From contig NW_025944978.1 in assembly GCF_000764305.2 (NCBI RefSeq), positions 124,001-188,000 of the forward strand: DNA of 64,000 nucleotides. The letters run 5' to 3'. Of this stretch, positions 13,201-28,200 are shown piece by piece. The translations under genes were made by a program, and so were the position numbers. This DNA comes from Hyalella azteca (taxonomy: Eukaryota; Arthropoda; Malacostraca; Amphipoda; Hyalellidae). How positions within the stretch are numbered: position 1 is the first letter of the stretch; each line of letters begins with the position of its first letter. The notes beneath the pieces were generated by a model. It was given only the letters and a program-made list of their open reading frames with translations, had not been told where the DNA came from and ran no database searches.

Positions 13201-16200
13201 AGTAAATACTCCAGGTGGTGATCATTTCAGATAGGTAACAACTTGCGGCTCTTCAACGCGTCTGCAACGCGTACTTCAAAGAAAAAATTCTACTGGCGTC
13301 TTGTTTTGTAAAAATATTTGGAGTTTGTTACGAACTGGTTGCATTTTTTCAAGCCACTGTGCGACTATATGAACTGCCTTAAAAATTTCAACTAAATCTG
13401 GACCCAAAGATGTCGTGAGACGCTCACCACATATGGATCTTTACGCACGTATGAGTCCAAAGGCCAAGTTTAACAAAGTTAATTGATATTGATTTTCCAC
13501 ATTTTATCTTCGAAGTTGGTTTATAGGCAAGTTAATGTACAAGATGAAACATGACTGCATGAGCTTTCTCTATTAGAACAGTTTATAATAAGAAATGCTA
13601 AATGATTCCATTTCAACTCTCTTTAACGATAGAAATCTTTTTAATACTTTAATATTTTTATAGTTTATTCAATTGCTAGCAATGCGAATATCTAACTGTA
13701 ATTGTTTCAAGATCACGAATCACCACTCATCAATTCACCCTTTGTAGGCAATCTCTCCGCTTTGTTCCATCTCTTCTACCTCTGATAAGGTACATTGCGC
13801 CTGCTTTATGTTGACGTCATGTCAAGCTTCATTATGCTAAATTCGGCTGATATTCAACGAGGGAGCCTTCGTTGTTATCAGAACCTGTGGGGTTGCTGCA
13901 GCTCCGAGATGCTATGTGACTCGTACACTCTAAGCGTCGTTTAGTGTCACTAATATACTAGCATCGTTTCCGTGATACGCGCTCAGATACGCCCTTTTGA
14001 TAATCCAGCCCCTGATCATCTGAAATTTAGCGACCAAGATAGCGCCTGACGTTTGGATTACAGCTCCTCTGGTTGCGAGGATGAAGCAGTTAGATGACAA
14101 TGATGGGTTTACTTGAATATATACTCCGAATGCAGACGTGCATTATGAATTATTAACTGGATTTAGACTTGATCGTGCTAATTTGTAAGTTATAAGAAAA
14201 CTTATACACGAATATGTTCAGTGCCATTCTTCCGTAAATACGAGGGGCCTTCAAAAAGTTCGCGGAAAACAACAATTTGAAAAAAAACGATTAAAGTCAT
14301 AAAGTATATTTTCATACAAATGCTCCATCTAGGTCTATGCATTTCTGTAAAGCTACCAGCAATTAAGTCGATCTGTGCAAAATTGAGAGTCATGCTTTTT
14401 GAACCATGCTATGGCAGCTCATTTTGCTGCTTAAATTGAATTGATTGAACTAGTTAACTTTCAATGATTTTTCTTCAGGTTTGAAAATAAAAAGAAGTTT
14501 CATGGGGCTAATTCAGTCCTATAAGGTGGATGCCATATGATTTCCCATCGAAATTCGCGCAGCACAGCCTTAGTCAGTCGAGCGCCATGCGCGAATGCAG
14601 TGTCGCTGTGGGAGCGAGTACGCCGATGCTGCTTCCCGAAGCGTTTTTCGTCGATTTTTTTTTTAATTTTGATCAAAATCTCTTTATAATAAGTAGCTGT
14701 AATAATATTCCTATTTTCGAGGATTTCAACTAACAAGATCCCCTCTGTATCCCTGAAGACAATGGCCATGACATTCCCTCTTGAACTCTCAGATTTTACT
14801 TTGAAGGGCCCACTTCCTCCCTTGAACAGCCACTGCTGCGATTGAGTTTTGCCCTCGAAATTGTACTAGTAAAGCCATGTTTCGTCTCTGGTCACAATTC
14901 GCGTAAGAAAAAGTTCGGAGTTCTCGTTCTACTTGTTCAAAATTTCCGTTGAAAGGTCTGCCTTTGATTTCGGCTGATCTGGGTGCAAGAGCCCTGGAAC
15001 CCATCGAGCGTAGAGCTTGCTCAGTAACAAACTGTCCAACATACGTAATTGTGTGTGTGGAACCCACAGAGACAATGAGGGTGCCTGCTACTTATTCGGT
15101 GGCTATTCGCCCATCTTTTTTTAATGCCGTCACGAGCAACATCAATGTTTTTCTCACAAACTGTCTCTGCAGGATCTTTGGTCTCATATCTTTCGCTTTT
15201 GGGACGACTAATCCATCTGTAGATCACCGATGTAATTGAGCCACAGTCACCATAATCTTGTTCCAGAGAGTAAATAATTTGGCTGTTCTTCCACCCAAGC
15301 TTCACCATGAATTTTATGTTTGACCTGGCCTCGATTTCGGCAGATGTCATGATGCATGAACGGTTGTTGCTTTTAAAACAGCGTCTCGCGTATGTAATAT
15401 TAATTAAAGGGTTAATGTGAGAACACGTCATAAAACATTGATACAGGATCGTTCTAGTGCATTGGCATCATATTCATTTCATAGAATTTTCAGTTATTTC
15501 CATTTTTTTACAAACTTTTGAAGCAACCTAATACTGTTATTAAATTAATGGCTTGACATATATTATCAGCATTTTGCGGTGACTTCACTCCATTAGTTAG
15601 TTTACATTTTAAACTAGAACGCACCGTCTAAAGCTGCCTGAAACTCGGAAATTTATTAATATTTTTGTTTATTTAATAATTTACTTGATCAGCAGCTTAC
15701 TAGAGAAGGTTCTTAATTACTTCAAGCTTTTTTCAGTGCGCAGGAAAATTCAGAGTATCACCAAAAAATTGGTTGTAGTCAAAGAGCACAGAGCTGGGAA
15801 GGCGTAATTAGTGTGGATAAATATGAAAATGATATATTATTTACGAGTCTCGTCAGAGACAAGATTTATTTTTTTTCAATCAGAGAAGCGCCAATATTTA
15901 TCCAACCTCGAAAAGTTGAAAATATAAAAAAAATAATAAGTTTTAGAACAAGTTAAGTTGTTGACGATTTAGGAAGAGTTTATTAAACATTTTGGAAAAC
16001 AATAAACAAAAATCAAAAGGAAACAAACATCTAATGTCATGAGAATATAATAAAAAAATTGAGCGTGTAAGCTAGAAGTAGCAGGAGGGAAAATGCAGGA
16101 CGAAATAAAGGCCAAGGCTCTCCCATGGGGCCAGCCAGGCCACAAGCGAGGCTGTACAAGCAAATTGAAGTCGACCAAGACACCGCGCTCTGCGTCGGTC

Positions 16201-19200
16201 ATCATCCTTGATTACGTGTCATGCCTTCACAAACTTTCCTGATACAAATTCTTGAATATATTCAGTGAGAAAATATTGAATATTTTTAAATATTCAACAA
16301 TTGATCATTGGTTTTAATTAAATTTTAGCTATGCGGTACGTGAGAGGCTTCGGAGTTTACAATGCATGAATTTTTTCTTGCTTGTCATAAGCAATTTTAT
16401 TTGCATGTTCATATCAAAAGAGAGGCAATTGAAGTGTTAATATCAGAAGAGCAGTATTTAAAGAAATAATACCAGAAAAACAGTATTGCCGAATTGATGC
16501 CGAGAGTGTACTTTAATGCTAACTCGGCCACCATCACCTTTTCTTCTAGCGAACTTTTATTGCCACTTTCTAAGATCCGAAATTCATCAAATTTCAATTA
16601 CATCCAACCAGTATTGTTTTGTGCGAATTTCTGCTATCACTTTCTGTGAATAGAGTATCACTAGAGCTCTGTTTGCTTCTTATGATATCAAATTCTTGTT
16701 CAAATATTTATAATTTTCATCGGGCCAACTGTCATGCGAGCACCTACTGTATATCGCTTTCTACGCGCAAATTCTCTGGCAAATATTGATCATTTTCTAT
16801 ATGCATATTCTCCTGCAAAATTTTATCACTTTCTGGGCGCAAGCCTGTGTTAAAAAATCTCGCAAAATCTTGCACAAACTTCCATTGTAATTTGCACGCT
16901 TAATTTTCAGTTACCAATTGAAAAACAAAATCGCGTAAAAGGAGAGCGTAAAATTTATGGAAATAAATAATATTACTACACCTGCAGTTAGATAAATAAA
17001 CTCCAATTAAGATTTAAAAGATAGTTACCAAATCGAAAAAAATAAGTATTTATTCAGTTATTTATTCATTTTTAATTTACTTATTTAATTGCATACATTT
17101 TTAATAACGAAAGCCATAATTTCATATTTGTTTTAGACAAACAATTAAAGCTCCATCACAAATCACAGAATGCGAACTGAACCTCAAATTCAGTGAACCC
17201 AAATTCGAACCTCGCACACTGAACCTCGTACACTGAACCTCGTACACTGAACCTCATACACTGAACCTCGTACACTGAACCTCGTACACTGAACCTCGTA
17301 CACAAACCCAAGAAAAACTTCACTTATGCTCGGCAATGATTTATTGAAAGTTTGTGGACGCAAGAGAAACCCGTTAGCCTTAACAGTTTCATGTTAGTCG
17401 CCAATTAGTTGAACTTCCGAAGCTTAATGAAGCCGGAGTTTGCGTTCACACGTCAGGATTAGCTCAAGTCCGCAAAGTGAAGCCAATAAATTAAATGAGT
17501 ATCGAGCTTAGCAACTAATGAATAGCTCCATTTACTGCTAATGAGATGGGCCCTAGCAGCTAATGAGTAGCACCCTAAGCTGATAATGAGCTGCTTCCGC
17601 AGCTACTAATTGGTTGCAATCCTAGATACAAACGAGAAGCATCTTCAGCTATTAATAAGTTGCAGTATTATTTACAAATGAGTAGCCCCATCAATTGCTA
17701 ATTAGTAGCACCATGAACTGCCAATGAGCTGCACCCTAAGCTTCTAATTCGCTGCACTCTAACCTACTAAGAAGAATACACCCTCAGCTACTAATGAGAA
17801 GCAATCTCAACTGTCCATGAATAGCACCCTCAGCTACTAATGAGGAGCCTCTCCAGCTACTAATGAGTAGCACCTTCAATTACTAATGAGTAGCCCCTCA
17901 GCTACTAATGAACTGCACCCTCAGCCACCAACACGCAGCACCATTAGCTGCTAATGAGTAGCCCGATTGACCACTAACGAGTAGCTTTCTTAATGAGAAG
18001 CACCTTAACGAGCTGCCGTTAACTATACAGCTCATCCGTACAATTATTATGAATGTATATTCTTTTTGCAGTATAGTAATTTAATAACATATTATTTTTT
18101 CTGTCGTTTTCAATTGGAACATAATAACTAGAATTGTAAAAACTGAATTTTTGGCTTCCGAGCACATAAATCATAAGCCCTTGCAACCTTCACTTGGAAT
18201 TTATTTGAGTAACATGTTTACTTAACAAATTGGGAAACAAATGAAAATTACTCAATATTCCCCCTAGGCACCCCATGCATGTGACCACAGGCAAATTACC
18301 CTCAGACACCTACAAAATTGACCGTATTTTTCTCCTGGGCAATAACAAGAGCAGCGATTGTTGAGTTTAATGAAAAGTCGGCGGGGCAGTCGGTCTCTTT
18401 AATAGTTTAGTTCATCAACGATGCAGGCAGGAAACCTCCCCAAAAAATAGGAATATTGATGAAGTAGTATTTTTCAACAGCATTTATTATTGACAATAAT
18501 GTGTTAATCGTCTCAAACTTAAAATTATACAGCCTTGTTTCATTGATATTGGCCTGTCATTTTTTGTAATTTATATTAATTTTATAATATTGTAACAACA
18601 AGGTTAGGGTCGTACAGCTAGAAGTTTATTAAACACTAATTTTATATTGAAATTTAACTGACTTCGCATCTTACATTCATAAACTTCTGGTCACAGTGCC
18701 AGCTTGATTACAGAAGCTGCCCTCAAAATCTACGGATACTTTAACAAATATTTAATTATCTATACGTATATTATTACGACACACCATGCTATGTCGAAAA
18801 TAATTTAAATCATGGCGTAAAAGTATACTGAGCAATAATGTTTTAAATTATTTACTGATGAGTGAAAGACGGGAATAAAGACATGTGGACTTCTCGGAAG
18901 TTCAAAGTCTTCAGGTTTTTTAAGACCGGAAATTCTCAAGCCTTATTTCATGTTTCCTGTGTTTTCAGGAAGGAACAAAACGTAGCTAAGCTACCACTGC
19001 AACTCTTCTGATAGCACTCATACATAAAGAAACAAACTACATCTCAATAAATTATGCTTTCAGAGGCTGTAGTCTTATTTATGACAGCTATAATTTTTCA
19101 TGTGGTGAGCATCGGAGTCTCAATTTTGAGAAATGGAGCTCAGCAATGTAGGCGAAGGAATGTACGTCTTTCGGTGCTGTTAGAAAAATTATGTAGATTA

Positions 19201-22200
19201 AACTTAGCCAGACTTGAAGCAAGTCAATGTTCTTAAAATCTATGAGCAAACAAGTTTTCCGAAAATGAAAATTTTCAGACTGTTTGTATAGTGGTTTATA
19301 GGAAAATAGTGATTGATTTGTTAACTTAAATGCCCAATTACCCAAAAAACCTCATTTACAACTTTCGATTCTATAGAGCAACATGGGGCAGCGCGCCCCC
19401 CTTTTTAAACTAAATTTTTTATGAAGTTTTAATTGATACAAGGTGGTTCTTTGTTTTGTTTAAGGGTACAACTAATGAGGAATGTATGATGTGAATTAGA
19501 CGCCTATAGAGTTATTCAATTTTTAACGAAACACTATTTTGTAAAAAGTGTCAAAATGGGCCCATTGCCCCACCCCTGGGGCAAAGGGCCCATGGGCTTG
19601 GGGCAAGGCGCCCACCCTTGGTCCCTCACCACAATTGCATATTTTTCGTTTAAAAATCATAAAACAACACTTTGCAGTTAAAAATAGAAAAATTTAATAA
19701 AAAATATGACATTCATTCATTTATTAACAACTCAAGAAATCGTATCCTTAACTTGAAAAAAATATACTCTTGGTTTAAAAAAATTGGCTTAAACATCATC
19801 ACTGATGTGAAGAAAAATATTTCATTGACATCAAAATATATATCCTTGACTTGAAAAATATATCCTTGCGATAAAAAATTCGTCCTTGACATGAAAAAAT
19901 GTATCCTTGACATGAAAAAATATATCCTTGACTAGAGAAAATATATTTAGTCGATCAGAAAAAAACTTCGCTCCAGTTTCGTCCATATTATCCAGATATT
20001 ATGTGCAGAGAATTCGTACCTAATCGTGATTTCAGCCAACACCATTAAACTCATCAACTTTTGGCTTATTGGTGTTGAAATCAACTTTTGGCAAGGCAAG
20101 AGTCAATAACTCAATAAGTGGTCATAAATACGCATAACTAGAAACTAAACCTGCCGCCTTGAGGCGGCAAATAAAAAAATCATGCAATGTGAAGTGTAAT
20201 TTGTAATTCAAAAAGCTCGTCATAGTTTTGAGAATGTCATTGAGACAAATCTAATGATGTATAACACAAGACTTCACCATGGGCGCTTTGCCCCGTGACA
20301 CGCGTGGGCCCGTTGCCCACTAGGTATCATTTCAATTTATATCGTGTCAACATTTTATTTTAAAAGCTAATAGTCTAAATTTGTTCTCAAAATTATCCCT
20401 ATAAATATTACTTTCAAAATACAATTCACAGTAATTTCAAAAGCTTCATCTACAGTAATCGAAAACAGTTTTATTAAGCAGCAAATAATTTTTATCTGGG
20501 CTAAAACAGTTATTCACAAATAACTTAATAACGCAAACACTTAGCAAAACGTAAATCCGTACACTTCATCCCAGTGAAACTGTCGACCGGCGGTAGAGAA
20601 CACGGACCAATATCTGCCATACTTAGCGAGAAACCCGCTATGGGCCCATGACCCGCAGTGGGCTCGCTGCCCCATGTTACCCTATTAATGAACTTGTTAT
20701 CTACGAGCAATAATGGAGGTGTGTTTTCACAACACTTATCTTTAACTTCACTTCTTGTTTGTCTGTCTGTCTGTCTCTCTGTCTGCTACAAATCTTATAA
20801 TCGATATTTAACACACTTCTACCTGTCCAATCGATCTGAAATTTGGCACACTTGCATAAAGTTGGAGACAATGCATGAATCAATTGACAGAATAAATAAT
20901 TTTTAAAATAAAAATTTTTCTATATTAAAAAAATTAAAAATAATTTTGTCAGCTACAAATCTTACTATAGATATTTGACACACTTCTACCTGTCCAATAG
21001 ATCTGAAATTTTGCATACTAGCGTAAAGTTGGAGACAGTGCGTGAATCAATTGACCGAATAAATAATTTTATAAATTAATTTTTTTTTTCATTATTAAAA
21101 AAATTTAAAAATAATTTCGTCTGCTACAAATCTTATTATCCATATACTGTATATGACACAATTTTACCTGTCCAATCGATCTGAAATTTTGCACGATTGC
21201 ATAAAGTCAGAGACAATTCATGAATCAGTTGATAGAATAAATAATTTTGAAAATTTAAAAAATTTTGATAGCTTAAAAAAATGTAAAAAAAAATTTTTTA
21301 ATACTTGAAAATAAAATCAAAAATTCATTGTACATGTGTAACATCCAAGACACTTGATTCTTCAGAAGTGTTGTCTTTAAAAAGTAACTTTTAAAGGCAT
21401 ATTATTAAATTAATAATATCAGTGAAACGTAATAACAAAGCAATAAGATTCCAAGTTATGAATGGCGAGTCGATTAGTGGATGCGAGGTGGTAAAATATT
21501 CATGGAACCTGCAAAATGACAGCAAATTGTTTTTCTTTATCGTGGATCATTTGGCTAAGCAAAGCTGAAGCCTTTTCCGGGGCTAAGGGGAGACCAAAAG
21601 ATTTTCAAGGATACTCTCTCCATTTGAGGTAGAGACGAGAAAATCAGCTGAAATAGATGCCGGTATTACTTCCGATGGAAATGTACTAATATAACTACCC
21701 ATGTAAATTTCTGCATGAATTCCTTGCATATACGTATGCCATTAGACATAAGAGATTAATGATCAAATAAAGCGATAGTCGGAGGATATACCCCTCAATT
21801 TGATCGAGTAATAATTCTTGCAGTTCTTTTGCTCGTAGCAGTGCAGTGCAGTTCGTTTGAAGGCATCTAATTAATAATTTAATTTTGAACGTTAAAATGA
21901 TAAGAAAATTTTGTTGGACGACAGAAAGATGGAACAGGAAATATATAGCCAAATACTTTCTGTTATGAAAACATAACACTTTTTCGTATATATAAAATTT
22001 TATGACTTGGAAAGATAGTACAAGTGACATTTCCTTCCCAGGTTTTTCTGATTTAACAACGGTGAAAAGAAATAGGCCATTTTCAACCATAAGCGATAAA
22101 TTTTCAAGCACAATGCCTTTCAAGTTTCTATAAAAAGATTTGCATCCTATATAACCGAATAAATTGTTATCAGTCTTTATCAGCATTTGCTTACATATGG

Positions 22201-25200
22201 TGACAAATTTTACACGAACATCTACACTTAACTCCAATACCATACTCAATCATCATGAGATATCGTGGAGAAACCAAATAACTTTAAAGCTCAAATTCAA
22301 CGGATCGAGCATCGCACAGCTTTAGCTTTCAACGCCAAATTTATTCCCAAATGACAAATTTTTAGCACTTATGTATGGAATATTTCTCTTATTTCAAATA
22401 CAAGAAAATAGTTATTTAATGAAAATCAAGGTCACTGGACTCAGTCGTGTAATTTAACATTGAAAGTCAGGTTCAATATGGCGTCGTGGGTTTGGCATTG
22501 GTCGCGGCACGTGCTGCCGAGATGAAGATAAATCGTAATGGTTTAGAGTGGTCGGTCGTCATGAACCACATTAAGGTTCTGCAGAAATCTATCAATCATT
22601 TCTGCACAACTCCGACCATGAGTATTCGGTATTGGATCCGATATCATTCCTATTAATATCATAATATCATTCCTATTCACTGGGCTTGATATCTTTGGCT
22701 TGCCAAAAAAATCCATGCGTTTAAACGCATATTATCAGGCATCAATTGTGACAGCTTGTAAGCAAAAATTTTTCTAATCGTTTTCGAGATGCACGATCAT
22801 GATTAACTTTTTAGTAGCATTCGCATTCTCAGCCAACTTTGTATGGAAATCATCAATGCAGCATGAACGGAAATGACTATTTTATTTTCATCGATACATA
22901 CGAGGCCCTTGTATTGACAGCAGGATAGTAAAATATCAACATTCCCCACGAGCTTGTGGCAGATTTTGGATGCCATTATCCAATTCACTAACTCGCTGAA
23001 AGGTTCTTTTAAGCGTGACCAATTTAGAGTGACCATTTCCTATAGCAAACGTTTCCCTGCGTTATACAGGAAATCGGATTTTCCTTCTCAGTGTCATCAG
23101 AGATTAATACTTCCGTATTGAATTTGTGCCTATGCCAAGTTGTGCATTCGATCACCAGCGACGCATGAAAGGTTCCGAGATGAGCCATACTCGTAGGATG
23201 CTTTCCGTCTTTATCGAAGCCCTCGATATATGTGGCCTGCCAACAAAACGATTCGCTTTACTCAGTGGAGGTCGAAAGCCTCTTTCTTCATGGCAGACTA
23301 TGATGAATATTCGCGGCTAATTTATTGATGGACACTTTGGCAATGCCAGAACGTCCTTGGCGGACGATGATAGCTGGAAATACGACCGTGTGATGCAAAG
23401 TTCATTGCCTAGGAAATTGAGTCGAATGTGTACTGTATATTGTGAAAGAAAATTTTTTAGATATTCTTTTCAAATGTATTTACTTACGTTAAATTAGATT
23501 GAACATCAATTATAAGGAAAACTGATGAACATCTGAGAATTATTTTCATTTGATTTTATGAACTAAATCTCAGTTTTAAAATAAAATAAAGTGAGTTGAT
23601 GCCAAATATATCGGAAACGTGAGCTTTAATAAAGAGAATATATTCTACCCGCTAACATTGTTGCAAAATTACTTGAATGAAAGTTGATTTCAGTTATTCT
23701 AATTCAATAGTGTTTATACCTATTTTCTTCATTAGTCCAGACTTTAGGACGACTTTTAACTATTTAAAACTTCTCTTGTTTATGATTTTTTCAAATATTT
23801 TAGTTTTTTGGTAGCGACTCAGTTATCCAAATATTCAGCCAACGATGGTTCAATAAGCGAGTAGAAAATTATCCCAATTGCCATAAAAGCCAACTGAAGA
23901 GTTTAAAATTAGTGAGTTAATTTAGCGAACCCTGCGAAATTAATTTAAGTTACAGCCACATCAAGCAAATGACGTTGAAACAATGTTCATTTAACCTTGA
24001 TTCAACGAAACAACGTTCAATTCAACGTTGATTCAACGTCATATGTCTGGTGGGATCGGCTTCCATTGTATCGACTTGCGCTGCTTAAGCTTTAATTTGA
24101 TTCCCTTGCTTGCTTGGCAAGGCTACGCGTCTTTTTAAAACTGGACTCGGTTGTGGCGGATGAATATGAATAGATTGAATTACAAATTATTAAATTATTT
24201 AAGCCTAACATCCAATATTCGGCATAGTTATGAATATTTTATTCGTAGATCACAGACAGGTCGCACGTAGAGTATACTGTATAAGGCGACTTGGATTGCG
24301 AAGTGGTATCGGTGCCTTCTAGTAAATTATTGATCGCGACAGGTAGTAAGAACAGATATTTACAGCTATTTGTAATCAATGTGTTTGGCATCAATTTCTA
24401 ATAGAAAGAATTAGAAAAGCTTCCACGCGTATTAGAATTATGACTTTGATGAACATCTTTATTATTATTATTTTATGTGTATATTGTGTGTTTTTGTAAG
24501 CGATTCCGATTAGAAATTATTGCTATGCGACAACATTTTCATTACCATATTTATTAATTAAAAATTATAGAAACAGATAAAATATGTTACTAATGGTTTT
24601 TAGTTGTGCAATACAAGCCACGATTCTTGGCTCAATTAAATTTGGTGCACATGTAAGGGTACAAGTTTCTCGATTTTAGTCCGAGGTTGAGGCATCTTTA
24701 CAACTAAGATCATGTACTTGAGACGCTCATTTCGAGTAAATGCTATAATTTGCGAGTCTTTCCTGCAGCATTTCAGCTCTCCTTATCCTTTAATGCGGAA
24801 TACGACGGAAGTTTACGCATTGTCTTGTGGTTTTACAACTCCGTGAAGTGGTCGCCTCAACAACAGCGTCGGCCAGAGGTGGTCCTCCCACGCAAACTCC
24901 GTAGTGAACTCGGCCAATCTAGACTCTTTATCTTCAATCTAGAAAAGTTAAAATTATTCTCCCATTTTTCGAAAGTTTTTCAATCTTAGAAATGCATGAT
25001 TTATTTTATTTAAAATAAATTCACTGCCAGAAAGCTGATAAAATCCGCACATGGCTGAAATCTAAATGAGGCCTTTTTTACATAAAATATTAAATTTGTA
25101 TGGGCTGAAATAAAGGAATACACTAACCAATCAGAAAACAAACTGACTACAATATGAGCCTAAATATATTAAACTTCCTCTCATTGAACAACAGTCGTAG

Positions 25201-28200
25201 GCACGCGTATATTTTTACCATCGCTTCAATTAGCAGAACATTCATATTCTTAAATATTTTTTTCTGCAAGCTATTGGTTATTTTGACAAAGCGTTGATAT
25301 TATCGGGCAGATGAGACACGCTCGCAGCTGCCGCACACCAGTTCCTGGAATATATAGGAACACGAAGACTGTCCCATGCTTGTCCCAGCTGGAATTGCCT
25401 CACGATCTTGCCATTTGTCGTGGCACGCGGCATACATTACATGAGCTTTGAACGTACCTGACATGCATACGTGCATTGGTACCAAGTCATCAGCCACACA
25501 GTTATTTATACATGAATTGAATAGGCTGTAGAATTTTCACGGGGAAACTAAACTCATTTATAAATACTCGAGATGCTTATAACTTATATAGGTGAGATGT
25601 GAAACTTATTTGGGAAATTTTAATATTTAGCACAAAGCTTATAGGCGACTTGGTACGTGTAACATCACCTCTTTCTTGTTTTTTTAGTCCAAAATTTGTT
25701 ATCTGATTTTTATTTTTCAAATTATTATTGTTAAAGGGAAAGAGTTTCCTTCAAATAATATACAAGATGATAGAGCAGGAAATTCAAGGTGTACGTTCCA
25801 TAGAGGTTAATAGTCCTAATTTGTTCCGAAACTTAATTCCCAACGTTATTTAGAAATGGCAATAGTGCTGTCGGAGTTGACAAAACCAAGTCCGGCATGC
25901 TGCCGATTTGAGCCATTGCTGAATTTATACAACTTGGTTGTAAACCTTTGAACCCGCAACTCACTATTCACTGCTATATTATCCCGCCAAGCACCACGTC
26001 AATATCGACCATTATATTTACAGCCAGATGGGATCGAACTCGTAATTCACTGTGCCAATTTTGGTGCTCTTAACTTTAACCTTTCAGTCACCACACCGCA
26101 ACATTGTAATGCATGTTTTCTAAGAAAGAAAGAAATTCATTATGAATGACGTACCATGATATATATTTGGAGAATGCCCTGTAAAACAATGACATGTTCA
26201 TGATCCAATTTTTATTCAATTTCAGGCGGTACTGTCGTAAGCAGTGTGGTGAGCCGAGTGATGGGCAGCACAAACGACTTGACAACAACAGCACCAGACG
26301 GTGGGTACGACAACTACAATCCCTATGAAGAACTCTATCAACCAAGCCACAATGACGACGGTGATTCCAACGTACCGTATGACCCTGCGCATCCTTATCA
26401 GCTGTACGCCAGCAACTTCCCCAACATCAAAAACATAAAAAACGCTAAGATACCGGGGTCAGAGAGCGGCAAGCCGATTTTCAGTGAAATAAACTCGGAT
26501 GAAAGCGTAACCTCAGATGACATAAACAGTGGCCATCGCGACGAAGAAAAACCAGAGCCCCAACCTGTGACTGAAGTCTACGGGGACATGCTGCCACATT
26601 TCGACTCAAGTAATTTTATTTCTTCTAACACGGAAAAGAGCACCACCGATAAGAAGAGCGTTCTTGCGAAGAATAAATACTTCAAAAGGAAGCTTAAGTT
26701 AACTGAAAACGATGAAAAACGACTCTTGGATGAACTGATGTGGGGCTACGATCGTAATGTTAGACCTGTGCTGAACGCCTCGCACGCCGTGGTCATACAG
26801 CTCGGCATCACACTCACTCAGATCTTTGATATGGTTAGTGATATAAAATCTTTAATGTTTAAATTAAAGCTATTGGAATGGGGCAGACTGTGAACATGTT
26901 TGGTGTACTAATAATAATTATTATGCTTACATTGCTGTGTTGTTGAATGCTTTATTGAGATTTCATGTCAAAGTGGTCTTCTTTCCACTCCCTGTTCGAT
27001 AAGCTCAGCAGAGAGTGACCTCAATAAAGTATTATATACTTCTCCCCTTTTTTCATTGTCAACAATATCAGAAAGGGCATCTTAAGACTTTATTTTTAGG
27101 ATATATGTGAGTAAATTCATTTCATACTGAATTTTATATTCTATTTTTATTACTTATGATAGAGTAAATCTTATTCTCCTTGCAGGATGAAAAGAACCAA
27201 GTACTCACCACCAACGTCTGGCTCGACCAGGTGAGGAACAGCAGGTCGTGAGAAGAATATATTTAAGCATTTTTCAACATTATTTCATAACTCAATATGA
27301 TTTTATGTCTCGCCCAGACTGAGAATCGATTAACCTGTCACATAAATCACTCTATTTCACTGAGAGTTCACTATTCTGCTCCGCCTCCGCAGTATTTGAC
27401 GTCCGTCAACGCATTTTCGGAAGTTTTGATTTCCCCACAATGACAGCTTTCAGTTATCGCCCGGGGTCACATTCCCGTCGACCTAGATTCTTCGCATCAA
27501 ATTTCCACAAATCAACGTCACAATATGTCTCATATCAGCCTCTTGATATTTGCATCAAAATGTAATGTCGGTCACAAAGATATATTTTTCTTCAACTTGA
27601 AAAGTTTTCCGATATATTTGCCGTGTATATAGAGAGCTTTTCTCACATGTCTGTCCACCGATCACCGCAATTCAAAGTATTCTTGAATTTCACCTACCTT
27701 CATAACACCATTAATTATTTTGAAACACACTTGTATATTTTAAACATATTTGTATATTTTCAAAACACAAATGTATATTTCAAAATACACGTGATTCCTA
27801 AATTCATGTTGTGCTGAGCAACGTCTATCATTTCCTGCGTAATGTTACCCCGTCTCTGGCTCATGCCCGCTCCGTGATATTCATTATACAAGCTGAACTG
27901 GCGCTAGAGGCAGCGAATGGTGCGCATTGGCAGTAGTTAGTTTAATAACAGCCATGAACGAAGCCTCAGTTGGGACTTCATTGCCTGTTCATTGCATTAG
28001 GTGGCACTCCCACGGAATATTAAGAAGGAAGTCTTGCGCTTGTTTTTTATCTCCGATCAGCATGAAGACACGAAATATCAAACACACATGTGATGCTCTT
28101 TGGATTAAAAAAAAAATAATATTATTGCCATAAACTCGGTTTTCAATTTATGGATTATTTAAGGTCTTTTAAAAATGAATTCCATTCATTTCGTGAATTG

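Noticed and set aside
17490..18015. CRISPR-like spaced repeats
   Set aside because: Units are adjacent and diverged without unique spacers, in an animal intron.
20761..20790. GTCT run as a free microsatellite
   Set aside because: It is part of the TIR element copy A, next to its tandem units.
21695..22249. 184-codon minus-strand frame, the second longest in the window
   Set aside because: AT-rich composition, many Leu/Ile/Phe, no motif, no splice signals and within receptor intron 1 in antisense.
22480..23390. Possible old mobile element or gene fragment
   Set aside because: A weak internal echo and higher GC, but no protein motif or ends that I can defend.
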